A stretch of DNA of 27,697 nt from a virus. Below the pieces are notes generated by a model that did not search any database, was not told the origin of the DNA, and saw only the letters and a list, made by a program, of their open reading frames with translations. Shown one piece after another: positions 12,689 through 19,726 of the stretch (positions within the stretch are counted from its first letter, which is position 1; each line of letters starts with the position of its first letter). The DNA lies in the IMG/VR virus record IMGVR_UViG_3300008516_000118, positions 1 to 27,697 of that record. One strand, given 5' to 3'. The position numbers were made by a program, and so were the translations under genes.

Positions 12689-14269
12689 ATGATTAAGTCA
12701 GATGAAAATCTTGTTGCTGATTTCGATAGAATCAAAAAGAAAACAATCAAGACATGGTTGGAAGTTGCACGAAAGAAGAAACTTCAAACTGGTGCGGAGG
12801 AAGCTAATATAGTCATTGATACGTCTGTATCTGGAAATGAACTTACAGTTTCGGTTGTCCAAGGACACAAAGCAGGATTTCTTTATGGCTTTGGTGAAGT
12901 AGCATCTGGGCTTGGCTTCAAGCCAGGAGATGAAGGCAGAGTTGGAAAGTTTGATTTTGATTACATGTCTCCTGAGACTTTCAATCGAGCAAAGCAATCG
13001 GCAAGAAGAATTTCAAACAAGACTATTGACGGCATGATGAAAGGCGATGCTAAAAAGTTTGCAAGACGCAATGTGCGTAACATTGTCAAGGAAGGAATCA
13101 GAACAGGAAAGAGTGATACTGATATTGCAAACGAGATAGGTCAGTTCTTTGATGATTCAAAGTATTGGAAAGCGGCAGAGATAACGAGAACTGAAATTCC
13201 TCTTGCTTATAACTATGGCCGTATTGATGCTGCTCGAAAAGATGGATTAACTAAAGCACGAATATATCTTGGAGGACGTCCTTGTAACTGGTGCATTGAT
13301 AACCATCTTGATGTCAGGACGTTGGACCAAGCCGAAGCATATATGAATGCGCATCATCCAAACAATGATTGCACGGTTGTTCCACTTATTGACTTTGATT
13401 ATTATGGCATTGAGCCACCTGAAGGATATTATGAAGGCGATGAAGGTCCGCTTGAGCCTCCAATAGCTAAGCCTGGAAAACCAAAGGCACCTCCAAAGCT
13501 TATACCTCCAGTAATTCCTAAAGTCCCGCCTCCTGCCGTTGCTCCTGCGGTTCCTGCTATGCCTCCTAAAGCTCCACCAGTTACTATTGACCCTAAGAAA
13601 GTTGGTGACCTTCCAAAAGAAACTTCAGCTAAAAGAGCAGAGCGAAGAATAAAAGAGTTTGAAGAAAAGAGTAAAATTACAGCTCCTAATAAAAGCTCTC
13701 AAGAATTCATCAATGAAACGAAAGAACGTTTTGGGATTCAGTTTAATAGTGGAAAATATTACAAGCAGGATAGAGTTCAAGCTTTTTTAGATTCGTTGGA
13801 AAATTTACACAAAAATCTGGATACGAAAATACGCAAAAGATTGTATAAAGGTAATTTGCTAACAGTACAATCAGCAACACCAGGCAATGAAATTGGTTCA
13901 AGAGTGCTTGGTGATTACTGGGAAAAAGGACGTTTATTAAGAGTCAATGAAAAATGCAGATTGACAAGAGAGATAACTAAATGGATGCCTAAAGCTCGTC
14001 CAAATCTATTGAGAGAATCTTACGAGTGGGTTTCAACGCATGAATATGGACATCATATTTATCAGACTGGACTAACAAAATCCATCAAACAAAAATGGTT
14101 TGGAATTTGGTCAACTGAACCGAAAAGAATTACTATGTACGCAAGCAAAAATGCGGCAGAAGGATTCTGTGAATCACTTGGAGCTTATATGCGAAGTCCT
14201 AAAGCTCTAAAGCAAACTTCTCCAGAGGCATACGAGTTCATTAAAAAATACATAATGGCAGGAGGATAA
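12689..14269 (+). CDS. Mu-F-like head morphogenesis protein fused to a zinc metallopeptidase domain, 526 aa
   Basis: Residues about 100-235 match the Phage_Mu_F / SPP1 gp7 minor head protein: helices ending in ITRTEIPLAYNYGRIDAA, then RPCNWCIDNH (C199, C202) and AHHPNNDCTVVP (H222/H223, C228), the family's zinc-binding Cys/His set. A Pro-rich linker (about 243-300) follows. Residues 335-526 form a second domain with HEYGHH (451-456), an HExxH zincin motif, and downstream Glu residues (E491, E495) that can be the third ligand, as in gluzincin-like peptidases. Mu-F proteins join the portal and are often carried into the capsid with variable C-terminal toxins or enzymes. This fusion suggests a packaged or maturation protease. 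No clear ribosome site precedes ATG 12689; see the open stretch upstream. Confidence 0.8.
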   Translation: MIKSDENLVADFDRIKKKTIKTWLEVARKKKLQTGAEEANIVIDTSVSGNELTVSVVQGHKAGFLYGFGEVASGLGFKPGDEGRVGKFDFDYMSPETFNRAKQSARRISNKTIDGMMKGDAKKFARRNVRNIVKEGIRTGKSDTDIANEIGQFFDDSKYWKAAEITRTEIPLAYNYGRIDAARKDGLTKARIYLGGRPCNWCIDNHLDVRTLDQAEAYMNAHHPNNDCTVVPLIDFDYYGIEPPEGYYEGDEGPLEPPIAKPGKPKAPPKLIPPVIPKVPPPAVAPAVPAMPPKAPPVTIDPKKVGDLPKETSAKRAERRIKEFEEKSKITAPNKSSQEFINETKERFGIQFNSGKYYKQDRVQAFLDSLENLHKNLDTKIRKRLYKGNLLTVQSATPGNEIGSRVLGDYWEKGRLLRVNEKCRLTREITKWMPKARPNLLRESYEWVSTHEYGHHIYQTGLTKSIKQKWFGIWSTEPKRITMYASKNAAEGFCESLGAYMRSPKALKQTSPEAYEFIKKYIMAGG

Positions 14270-14270
14270 A

Positions 14271-14570
14271 ATGACTCTGTATAAAATCAGAGACGTCGAG
14301 CAAGAAGATAAGCTTGGAAATAAAGAGGAAGTGATTGCAGCAATTATAGAAGTAGAAGATGAAAAAATTTCGTTGAAGGATGGATGGCAAGCAATCAAAG
14401 ATATTCTTGCTGCTCCTGCAATTGCAACGCTTACTGGAGGAGAGCAAGAGGACGGAACATACGAAGAAAGCGGAGAAGTCAAGCCTGGTGATGAAGGATA
14501 TTTTCAAGCTTTCAAAGATTTGCTAATAACTCAAGGATTCATTGTTGAAGAAATAAAGAAAGAGGAATGA
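14271..14570 (+). CDS. Small hypothetical protein, 99 aa
   Basis: ATG 14271 follows AGGAGG at 14260-14265 and begins just after the head morphogenesis stop. The product is acidic, with an alternating strand/helix look (VIAAIIEVEDEKISLKDGWQ) and a Glu/Gly-rich middle. No family recognised. Small acidic proteins at this place in head operons are common and poorly understood. Confidence 0.6.
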   Translation: MTLYKIRDVEQEDKLGNKEEVIAAIIEVEDEKISLKDGWQAIKDILAAPAIATLTGGEQEDGTYEESGEVKPGDEGYFQAFKDLLITQGFIVEEIKKEE

Positions 14571-14580
14571 GGAGAAAAAC

Positions 14581-14649
14581 ATGTCCATTTTGCTTGTTAA
14601 GGAAACTGAAAAGTATAATCCAGAAAATCTTGATGATGCAAGAGGATAA
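14581..14649 (+). CDS. Mini-ORF, 22 aa, before the homing endonuclease
   Basis: ATG 14581 follows a good GAGGAG at 14568-14573. The peptide starts MSILLVKETEKYNPENL and stops at TAA 14647-14649, five bases before the endonuclease ATG. The strong ribosome site on such a short frame suggests either a leader peptide coupled to the endonuclease or the broken start of a gene interrupted when the endonuclease arrived. Confidence 0.4.
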   Translation: MSILLVKETEKYNPENLDDARG

Positions 14650-14654
14650 GTAAT

Positions 14655-15344
14655 ATGCCACCTAAGGGCTATAAACAACATGAGGAGACAAAAGAAAAAA
14701 TAGCTGCTTGGAATAGAGGTAAGAAAAGAAGTACTCAGACCAAAGCAAAGCTATCAAAAGCTTTGAAAGAGAAATGGAAGGATAAAGTTTATCGAAAGAA
14801 GTTGATTAAAAAAGCACAAGGACGGAAGTTGAGTACAGAGCATAAGAAAAAAATTTCTCAGTCTTTGAAAATAACAAGAGCAGAAAAGAAGTTTAGTTCT
14901 GAACGCAACAAGAAAGTTTCTAAAGGCTTGAAGCAATTTTGGGCAAGTCTTACATCTCAAGAAAAAACTGAACGCTTGAAAGGATTTATACAGGCGGGCG
15001 CAAGAGCAAGAGGATTTTTCAATACTAAAATAGAACAAATAACAGAGGCATTTCTTAAACGTATAAAAGTTGAGTATACAAAGCAGAAGATGTTTTGTTC
15101 TGGAAATAGAAGAGCAATTGGTGACTTCTATCTTCCAAAATTCAATTTGGTATTGGAGTGTGATGGAGAATATTGGCATTCAGTGTTAGAACAAAAACAA
15201 AAGGATAAAATGAAAGATAGATTTTATCATAGTCTTGGACTGAAAGTCATAAGACTAAGCGAAAAGGAAATCATTAACAATCTACGATATTCTTTTTTGA
15301 AAAAACTGCGATTGATTCTTGTGAAAAGAAAAGGAGTGGCCTAA
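14655..15344 (+). CDS. Free-standing homing endonuclease, NUMOD3 repeats plus Vsr-like nuclease, 229 aa
   Basis: Residues 1-105 consist of repeated short basic helical motifs of NUMOD3 type (HEETKEKIAAWNRGKK; KLSTEHKKKISQSLK; SSERNKKVSKGLKQFW) that contact DNA. Residues 120-225 form a PD-(D/E)xK/EDxHD-type nuclease: TEAFL, then IGDFYLPKFNLVLECDGEYW followed by His, then a helix and LGLKVIRLSEKEIINN. This matches the Vsr/DUF559-like homing endonucleases that cut intron-less or intron-containing alleles to spread by repair. It lies between two head genes and shares a TAATG overlap with the next gene, so it is a mobile intruder co-transcribed with the operon. Activity is probable as all key residues seem present. 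Confidence 0.82.
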   Translation: MPPKGYKQHEETKEKIAAWNRGKKRSTQTKAKLSKALKEKWKDKVYRKKLIKKAQGRKLSTEHKKKISQSLKITRAEKKFSSERNKKVSKGLKQFWASLTSQEKTERLKGFIQAGARARGFFNTKIEQITEAFLKRIKVEYTKQKMFCSGNRRAIGDFYLPKFNLVLECDGEYWHSVLEQKQKDKMKDRFYHSLGLKVIRLSEKEIINNLRYSFLKKLRLILVKRKGVA

Positions 15345-18300
15345 TGGCTGAAGTTCCTAATATTGCTTCAATGGATTTTAAGAAAGTTGATGATGAAGTT
15401 TTATCCAGAAGTTTCAATACTGTCAATGCTTGGTATGCTTCAATCAAGCAAGGTAAAAAACTCAAACATTCTTTAGACACTATTATTCGTTTGGGTGTGC
15501 AGATAATGACCGAGTTGTTGCGTAGAGGAAAAGTAACTTTTCATCCTGAAGAAATGAAACAGGTATCTCGTGAATTCTCTGCTAAGGTGCTTGATAAAAT
15601 AGTAAAGCAGAAAGTAAACGTTGAGCCGCCTTACGGAGATTTGATAGCAGAAGGCAAAGCCAAAGGATTACTTCTTGGCGAGGATATCCCGCTTGATAAG
15701 ATATATCTATTTGTGCAAGACGGAAAAGCTTTGGGATATGTTCGCTTTGGTGCAATGCCATCAATCGAGAGCAAGCCAGGTTCTGGAGCAGCGTTTGGAA
15801 CTTACCATTATAAAATTGTTGGAGATGATTTTAAGAAGTATCAAAAGATTCATCGCGTATCGGATGAAGAAAAAGAGCAACTTTGGCCTAAGAATAAAAT
15901 ACTTTGGCTTTATCCGGTACGCGACTTTTTTCCATTAGATAAGCCTATTCAACTTTCAACAAATCTTGATACGACTCTGCCTGAAGGATTGAAGCCAGAA
16001 GATTTGACTCCTGATTATCTAAAGCAAATTAACAGCATGACGCTTGTCAAGATTCACGGCTGGTTGCATTCAGGATTCTTTCAAGCTCAGAAAAGAAAAG
16101 AAGCTATTGAAAGATGGGTAAATGCACATGCGTTTGTAGTAGATGAAATGATAAACAGAAAAATGGAACATCGTCCTTGGTCAGAGCTTGATGAATTCTC
16201 TAAACAATATCAGACTCATAAGTTTGAAAGAGCCATTGATTATCTGCAAGATTTTCTGATTCGTAAGCCTTATGCTTTGGCTGCTGGCTCTGTCTTTGTC
16301 TCAGGTGAAGGAAATGATTTGGATGTGGTAATAAGAGATGAAGAGAATCAGTATTTCAAAGAAGCTGTTCTTCACTTCATGTCTAAATCTAATCTTAAAG
16401 CTGATATGGTTTTTGGTGCTTGGACTTCATCTTTCACAAACAATGTTTCACTATATGATTATGGATTGACTCGAAATCCGAGAAGTGAAATGTTCCTCTC
16501 TAAGATAAAACTTCATGGACTTGATTTACAATTACCTTCGTTTGTAAATTCACAGCCAAGAGTGTTTATCAAACAGCGTGATACAAAGTTGCTTTTCTGG
16601 ATAAGAGAAGATATAACAAAAGAAAGAGATGGAATTGTAGAGTTTAAAATCAAGCAGATGCTCCCGCTTTATTATGATGCTAAATTTGATTATGGACTTT
16701 ATGTTCCATCAGATTATAAGCCGATATACTGGGATGTATATCTTAGAGAGCCAGAGCCTGAGATGATTACTATGTCTATTGTTCAGAGCAGACATGAAGT
16801 TAGACTTGCACGTGGTATAAAGATAATGAGATATTTTCAAACTATGAAGCCTGCAAAAGCAGCAAAGCCAGGAGAGCCGGCTACGTTTGATTTCTATCTT
16901 GCTGTTTTTAAGTCGAGAGATTTCCCTGTGTTTTTGCAAAAAAAATACGACGGAGCTAATCTTGAAATTCATCGTTCTGGAAATGACGTAAAGATATGGA
17001 CTGAGGACGGAGTTGATGTCACACATCGTTTGCCAGGAACTGTTGAAGAAATAAAGAAACTCAATCATAATAAGTTTGCTGCTCTTGCTGAGGCAGAATT
17101 TTGGAAAGGAAAGTTTCATTATCCGAGAGAAAGAGCCGCTGGTTATCTCATGTCAAAAGATAAGCCAGATGATTCTAATATCGTTTTGAATTTTTATGAT
17201 GTAGTTGCTACTGGGTCTCATGGAGACGTATCAGGAAAGAACATGATTGAAAGAGATAAAGTTCTTGATACGTTTGATTTCAAGCAGTCCACAATTGGTG
17301 TGCCTGATTTGAAATATAGATTGAATCGTGCTCCAAGCAAGATGGCAAAGAACGCAAGTGAATTGAAAACAAAATCAGAAGAGTTGAGATTTGCTGCTGG
17401 CTCAGAAGGAATAGTTGCTAAGCCGTTTTGGGGAGTCTATGATTTATCTGGTAGAAGAAAAGAACAAATCAAATTTCATAACTCAGTCATCTTTGTTGCA
17501 AGAGTGTTGAAGCGAAATCAAACAAAGACGCCCGGAGTGTATACTTATAAATGGGCTATAAAATCTGGACCGCTTAAAGCACGAGAGCAACACGCTGTGA
17601 TGATAAACAATGAAGAATATATTCATGGTGGCAATACTGATTCTACTGATTTCAAATTGAGCAAAGGTGATTTGATTGTCATCGAAGCAGAAACATTCAA
17701 TAAAGTTTATTATGAGAAAGATGATACTGTTAAAGTTTCTGCTTGGGTTCCTCGCGTGCTTGAACAAAAAGCAGATAAGGGAGTTGATTCAGTAAAGAGT
17801 GTGATGAAAGAAGCTCAGAACAATCGTGTATTGACAATCAAGAAAGTTCACAAAGATGGCTCTGAATCTTATCTTCCACAAGAAGCTTTCAAATTGAATA
17901 CTGAACATACAGCTTTATTGCGCCTATCTGCTCTTGAGGAAGAACATGGTATATTACCATTGATTGAGAGCTTAGAGGACATTAGGACCGAAGAGGAGGC
18001 CATTTTACAGAGGTATTCAAGGGATATTCCTGTGCCGTCCGATATCAAAGCAAAAGAGAGCAAGTGGAATTCAATCTCATTAGATGAACTTGAAAAAATG
18101 AATCCAAGTAGTTTGCCGAAAGGATTTTTTGTTATTGTCGACCATTATCGTGGTAAGAGTGTACATGGGGATTTAAGAGGCAAGGAAAATGGTACGGCAG
18201 ATGGCTGGACAATATCAAATGCTTGGGCAGGAAAGATAAAAGAGCCAGTTGATTCTTTCAGTGAAGCTCAAGCGATTCAATCAGATAAATCTGTTTGGAA

Positions 18301-19351
18301 ATTCAATCCTGATATGCCACCAACTAAACATGTGTTTGCTACTCCAAAGCCTCCGCATCCTTTAGGCTGGTTGACTCAAGTCAAGAACATTCATAAGGAA
18401 GGAGAAGTTGGAGCCACTCGTTTTGAAGAAGGATTGTTTTATGGAAAAGACTGGGGCTTACGCTATCACGGTGCAGGAGGCAAAGGCTCTCATGGAACTT
18501 CAAAGCCTTGGTTCTTTGAGTATTTTCTGCGCGGAAGAAAATTCAATTGCAAGATAGTTTTCAGATTGCTTGAAGCTCCAAAAGGTGGAGGCAGAAAAGT
18601 AGAGAAAGGAATTTTCTGGCAAGCTTGGATTGCTAAAGACCAGTTTCCATATATCCTCACTCGCTCAGCAAGAACAAAAAGAGATTGGCTACCGCCACAT
18701 GGGCGTTCTGCTATTCCTCCTGAATTAGAAGTTCTAATTCCAAATGAATTGAAATGGTGGAATCTTCCCAAAGGTCATTCAAAAGAAAAGATGCTCGACA
18801 CAATTGACAAAGCTTATAATCACTTAATTGATGAAGGATGGATTGCAGCAAGAAAACTTCCAGTGCGCGAAGAACAAACGCAATCTTTGGAAGGAAAGAA
18901 AGTTCCTTTCATACTTCAATATGAGTGGTGGAAAGGTCCTGAAGTAATTAGAGGCATGAGGCAGAACAAATTTTTCATCAAGCTTCAGGACAATTCAAAT
19001 GTTCAAGCAATATCTTTCCTTGAGAAAAAGCCAGTGTTGACAACAGAAGATGCTGGCATTGCAGCAACAATGCACAAAGTTTCTCACGGACCAAAACGTG
19101 GAATGAAGCCAATAGACTGGATGCGATTTGAAGGAGAGATAGGTCCGGGTGAGCCTGGACATCCTTTAGAAATAAAAAAATTGCCTCTACATGTAGAAAT
19201 TATGGACAGAGGTAGTGTTCAAGTTATTGAGGATGGAGAGCTTTTCAAATCACTTCAGTTTGATGGCAAACTCTTAAAGGGATATTACGTTATGAGACGT
19301 GAAGGTCCAGATTCCAAACTATGGGTTTGGCAGAAGTCAAAGCTTCCATAA
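15344..19351 (+). CDS. Nucleotidyltransferase - ATP-dependent ligase - LigD-phosphoesterase-like fusion, 1335 aa
   Basis: ATG 15344 with GGAG upstream, in a TAATG overlap. Residues 312-400 show a Pol-beta-type nucleotidyltransferase motif: GS (315-316), then DLD (325-327), and a later LDL (393-395) as third acidic site. Residues 525-720 are a covalent nucleotidyltransferase core: motif I KYDGAN with K534, motif III-like FYDVV (617-621), motif IV EGIVAK (688-693), motif V QIKFH with K710. An OB-like part follows (about 716-808). Residues 926-960 give H934-x6-H941-x-D943-x-R945, the signature of the LigD 3'-phosphoesterase (H-x5-H-x-D-x-R), and 1257-1335 match its end (FEGEIGPGE, MDRGSVQVI, GKLLKGYYVMR). 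A ligase plus end-cleaning domain suits strand-break repair, as in bacterial LigD. Placement between head genes suggests the protein may be packaged. N-terminal 300 residues are unassigned. Confidence 0.8.
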   Translation: MAEVPNIASMDFKKVDDEVLSRSFNTVNAWYASIKQGKKLKHSLDTIIRLGVQIMTELLRRGKVTFHPEEMKQVSREFSAKVLDKIVKQKVNVEPPYGDLIAEGKAKGLLLGEDIPLDKIYLFVQDGKALGYVRFGAMPSIESKPGSGAAFGTYHYKIVGDDFKKYQKIHRVSDEEKEQLWPKNKILWLYPVRDFFPLDKPIQLSTNLDTTLPEGLKPEDLTPDYLKQINSMTLVKIHGWLHSGFFQAQKRKEAIERWVNAHAFVVDEMINRKMEHRPWSELDEFSKQYQTHKFERAIDYLQDFLIRKPYALAAGSVFVSGEGNDLDVVIRDEENQYFKEAVLHFMSKSNLKADMVFGAWTSSFTNNVSLYDYGLTRNPRSEMFLSKIKLHGLDLQLPSFVNSQPRVFIKQRDTKLLFWIREDITKERDGIVEFKIKQMLPLYYDAKFDYGLYVPSDYKPIYWDVYLREPEPEMITMSIVQSRHEVRLARGIKIMRYFQTMKPAKAAKPGEPATFDFYLAVFKSRDFPVFLQKKYDGANLEIHRSGNDVKIWTEDGVDVTHRLPGTVEEIKKLNHNKFAALAEAEFWKGKFHYPRERAAGYLMSKDKPDDSNIVLNFYDVVATGSHGDVSGKNMIERDKVLDTFDFKQSTIGVPDLKYRLNRAPSKMAKNASELKTKSEELRFAAGSEGIVAKPFWGVYDLSGRRKEQIKFHNSVIFVARVLKRNQTKTPGVYTYKWAIKSGPLKAREQHAVMINNEEYIHGGNTDSTDFKLSKGDLIVIEAETFNKVYYEKDDTVKVSAWVPRVLEQKADKGVDSVKSVMKEAQNNRVLTIKKVHKDGSESYLPQEAFKLNTEHTALLRLSALEEEHGILPLIESLEDIRTEEEAILQRYSRDIPVPSDIKAKESKWNSISLDELEKMNPSSLPKGFFVIVDHYRGKSVHGDLRGKENGTADGWTISNAWAGKIKEPVDSFSEAQAIQSDKSVWKFNPDMPPTKHVFATPKPPHPLGWLTQVKNIHKEGEVGATRFEEGLFYGKDWGLRYHGAGGKGSHGTSKPWFFEYFLRGRKFNCKIVFRLLEAPKGGGRKVEKGIFWQAWIAKDQFPYILTRSARTKRDWLPPHGRSAIPPELEVLIPNELKWWNLPKGHSKEKMLDTIDKAYNHLIDEGWIAARKLPVREEQTQSLEGKKVPFILQYEWWKGPEVIRGMRQNKFFIKLQDNSNVQAISFLEKKPVLTTEDAGIAATMHKVSHGPKRGMKPIDWMRFEGEIGPGEPGHPLEIKKLPLHVEIMDRGSVQVIEDGELFKSLQFDGKLLKGYYVMRREGPDSKLWVWQKSKLP

Positions 19352-19383
19352 AACCTGCATAAGCCAAAGAGCGGTAGACAAAT

Positions 19384-19464
19384 GTGCTGGTAAGAAAAAT
19401 TTTAATTGCAAAAGCCTTGAAAGGTAGTAATATTCTTAGAGTAGTCAAGAGGAATAAGAGTTGA
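19384..19464 (+). CDS. Possible very small basic protein, 26 aa
   Basis: GTG 19384 to TGA 19464, giving a basic peptide that starts LVRKILIAKALKGSNILRVV after the first residue. It overlaps the next gene's TTG start by four bases (TTGA). No strong ribosome site. It fills an otherwise empty 110-base gap, and coding status is uncertain. Confidence 0.3.
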   Translation: MLVRKILIAKALKGSNILRVVKRNKS

Positions 19465-19655
19465 CAGAAACAACTAAAGAGAAAACAGAAATAGAATTTA
19501 AAGATGAACAAGGAAAAGTTTGTAAAGTTGAAGTGAAAGAAATTTCAATTCCTGAAAATTTCGATTCTATACTTATCAATTTTAAGACAAATCAAGGCAC
19601 TGTGAAGCGTTATCTTCTCAGGCGAACAAAAAGAGACAGATTGGTGCTGACATAA
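19461..19655 (+). CDS. Small hypothetical protein, 64 aa
   Basis: TTG 19461 follows AGAGGAATAAG at 19449-19459. The sequence alternates charged strands (EIEFKDEQGKVCKVEVKEIS; VKRYLLRRTKRDRLVL), consistent with a small beta protein. No family recognised. It precedes the hairpin-controlled protease-scaffold gene by 69 bases. Confidence 0.5.
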   Translation: MTETTKEKTEIEFKDEQGKVCKVEVKEISIPENFDSILINFKTNQGTVKRYLLRRTKRDRLVLT

Positions 19656-19687
19656 TCTGGTTAGCTCTTTAGCGAATACAAGTAGTG

Positions 19688-19726
19688 ACGAGCAACCCTA
19701 AAGTTTTTGACAAGGAGGTTGCTCGT
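19688..19726 (+). promoter_or_regulatory. Hairpin covering the start of the protease-scaffold gene
   Basis: ACGAGCAACC (19688-19697) is the exact reverse complement of GGTTGCTCGT (19717-19726). The 10-bp stem includes the first two bases of the GTG start (19725-19727) and the last two of the AAGGAGG ribosome site (19712-19718); the rest of the site lies in the loop. No T-run follows, so it looks like a translational control element rather than a terminator. Confidence 0.6.

Noticed and set aside
19706-19711. TTGACA as a -35 promoter element ahead of the protease-scaffold gene
   Set aside because: No -10 hexamer follows at 16-18 bases. The sequence overlaps the ribosome site and hairpin.
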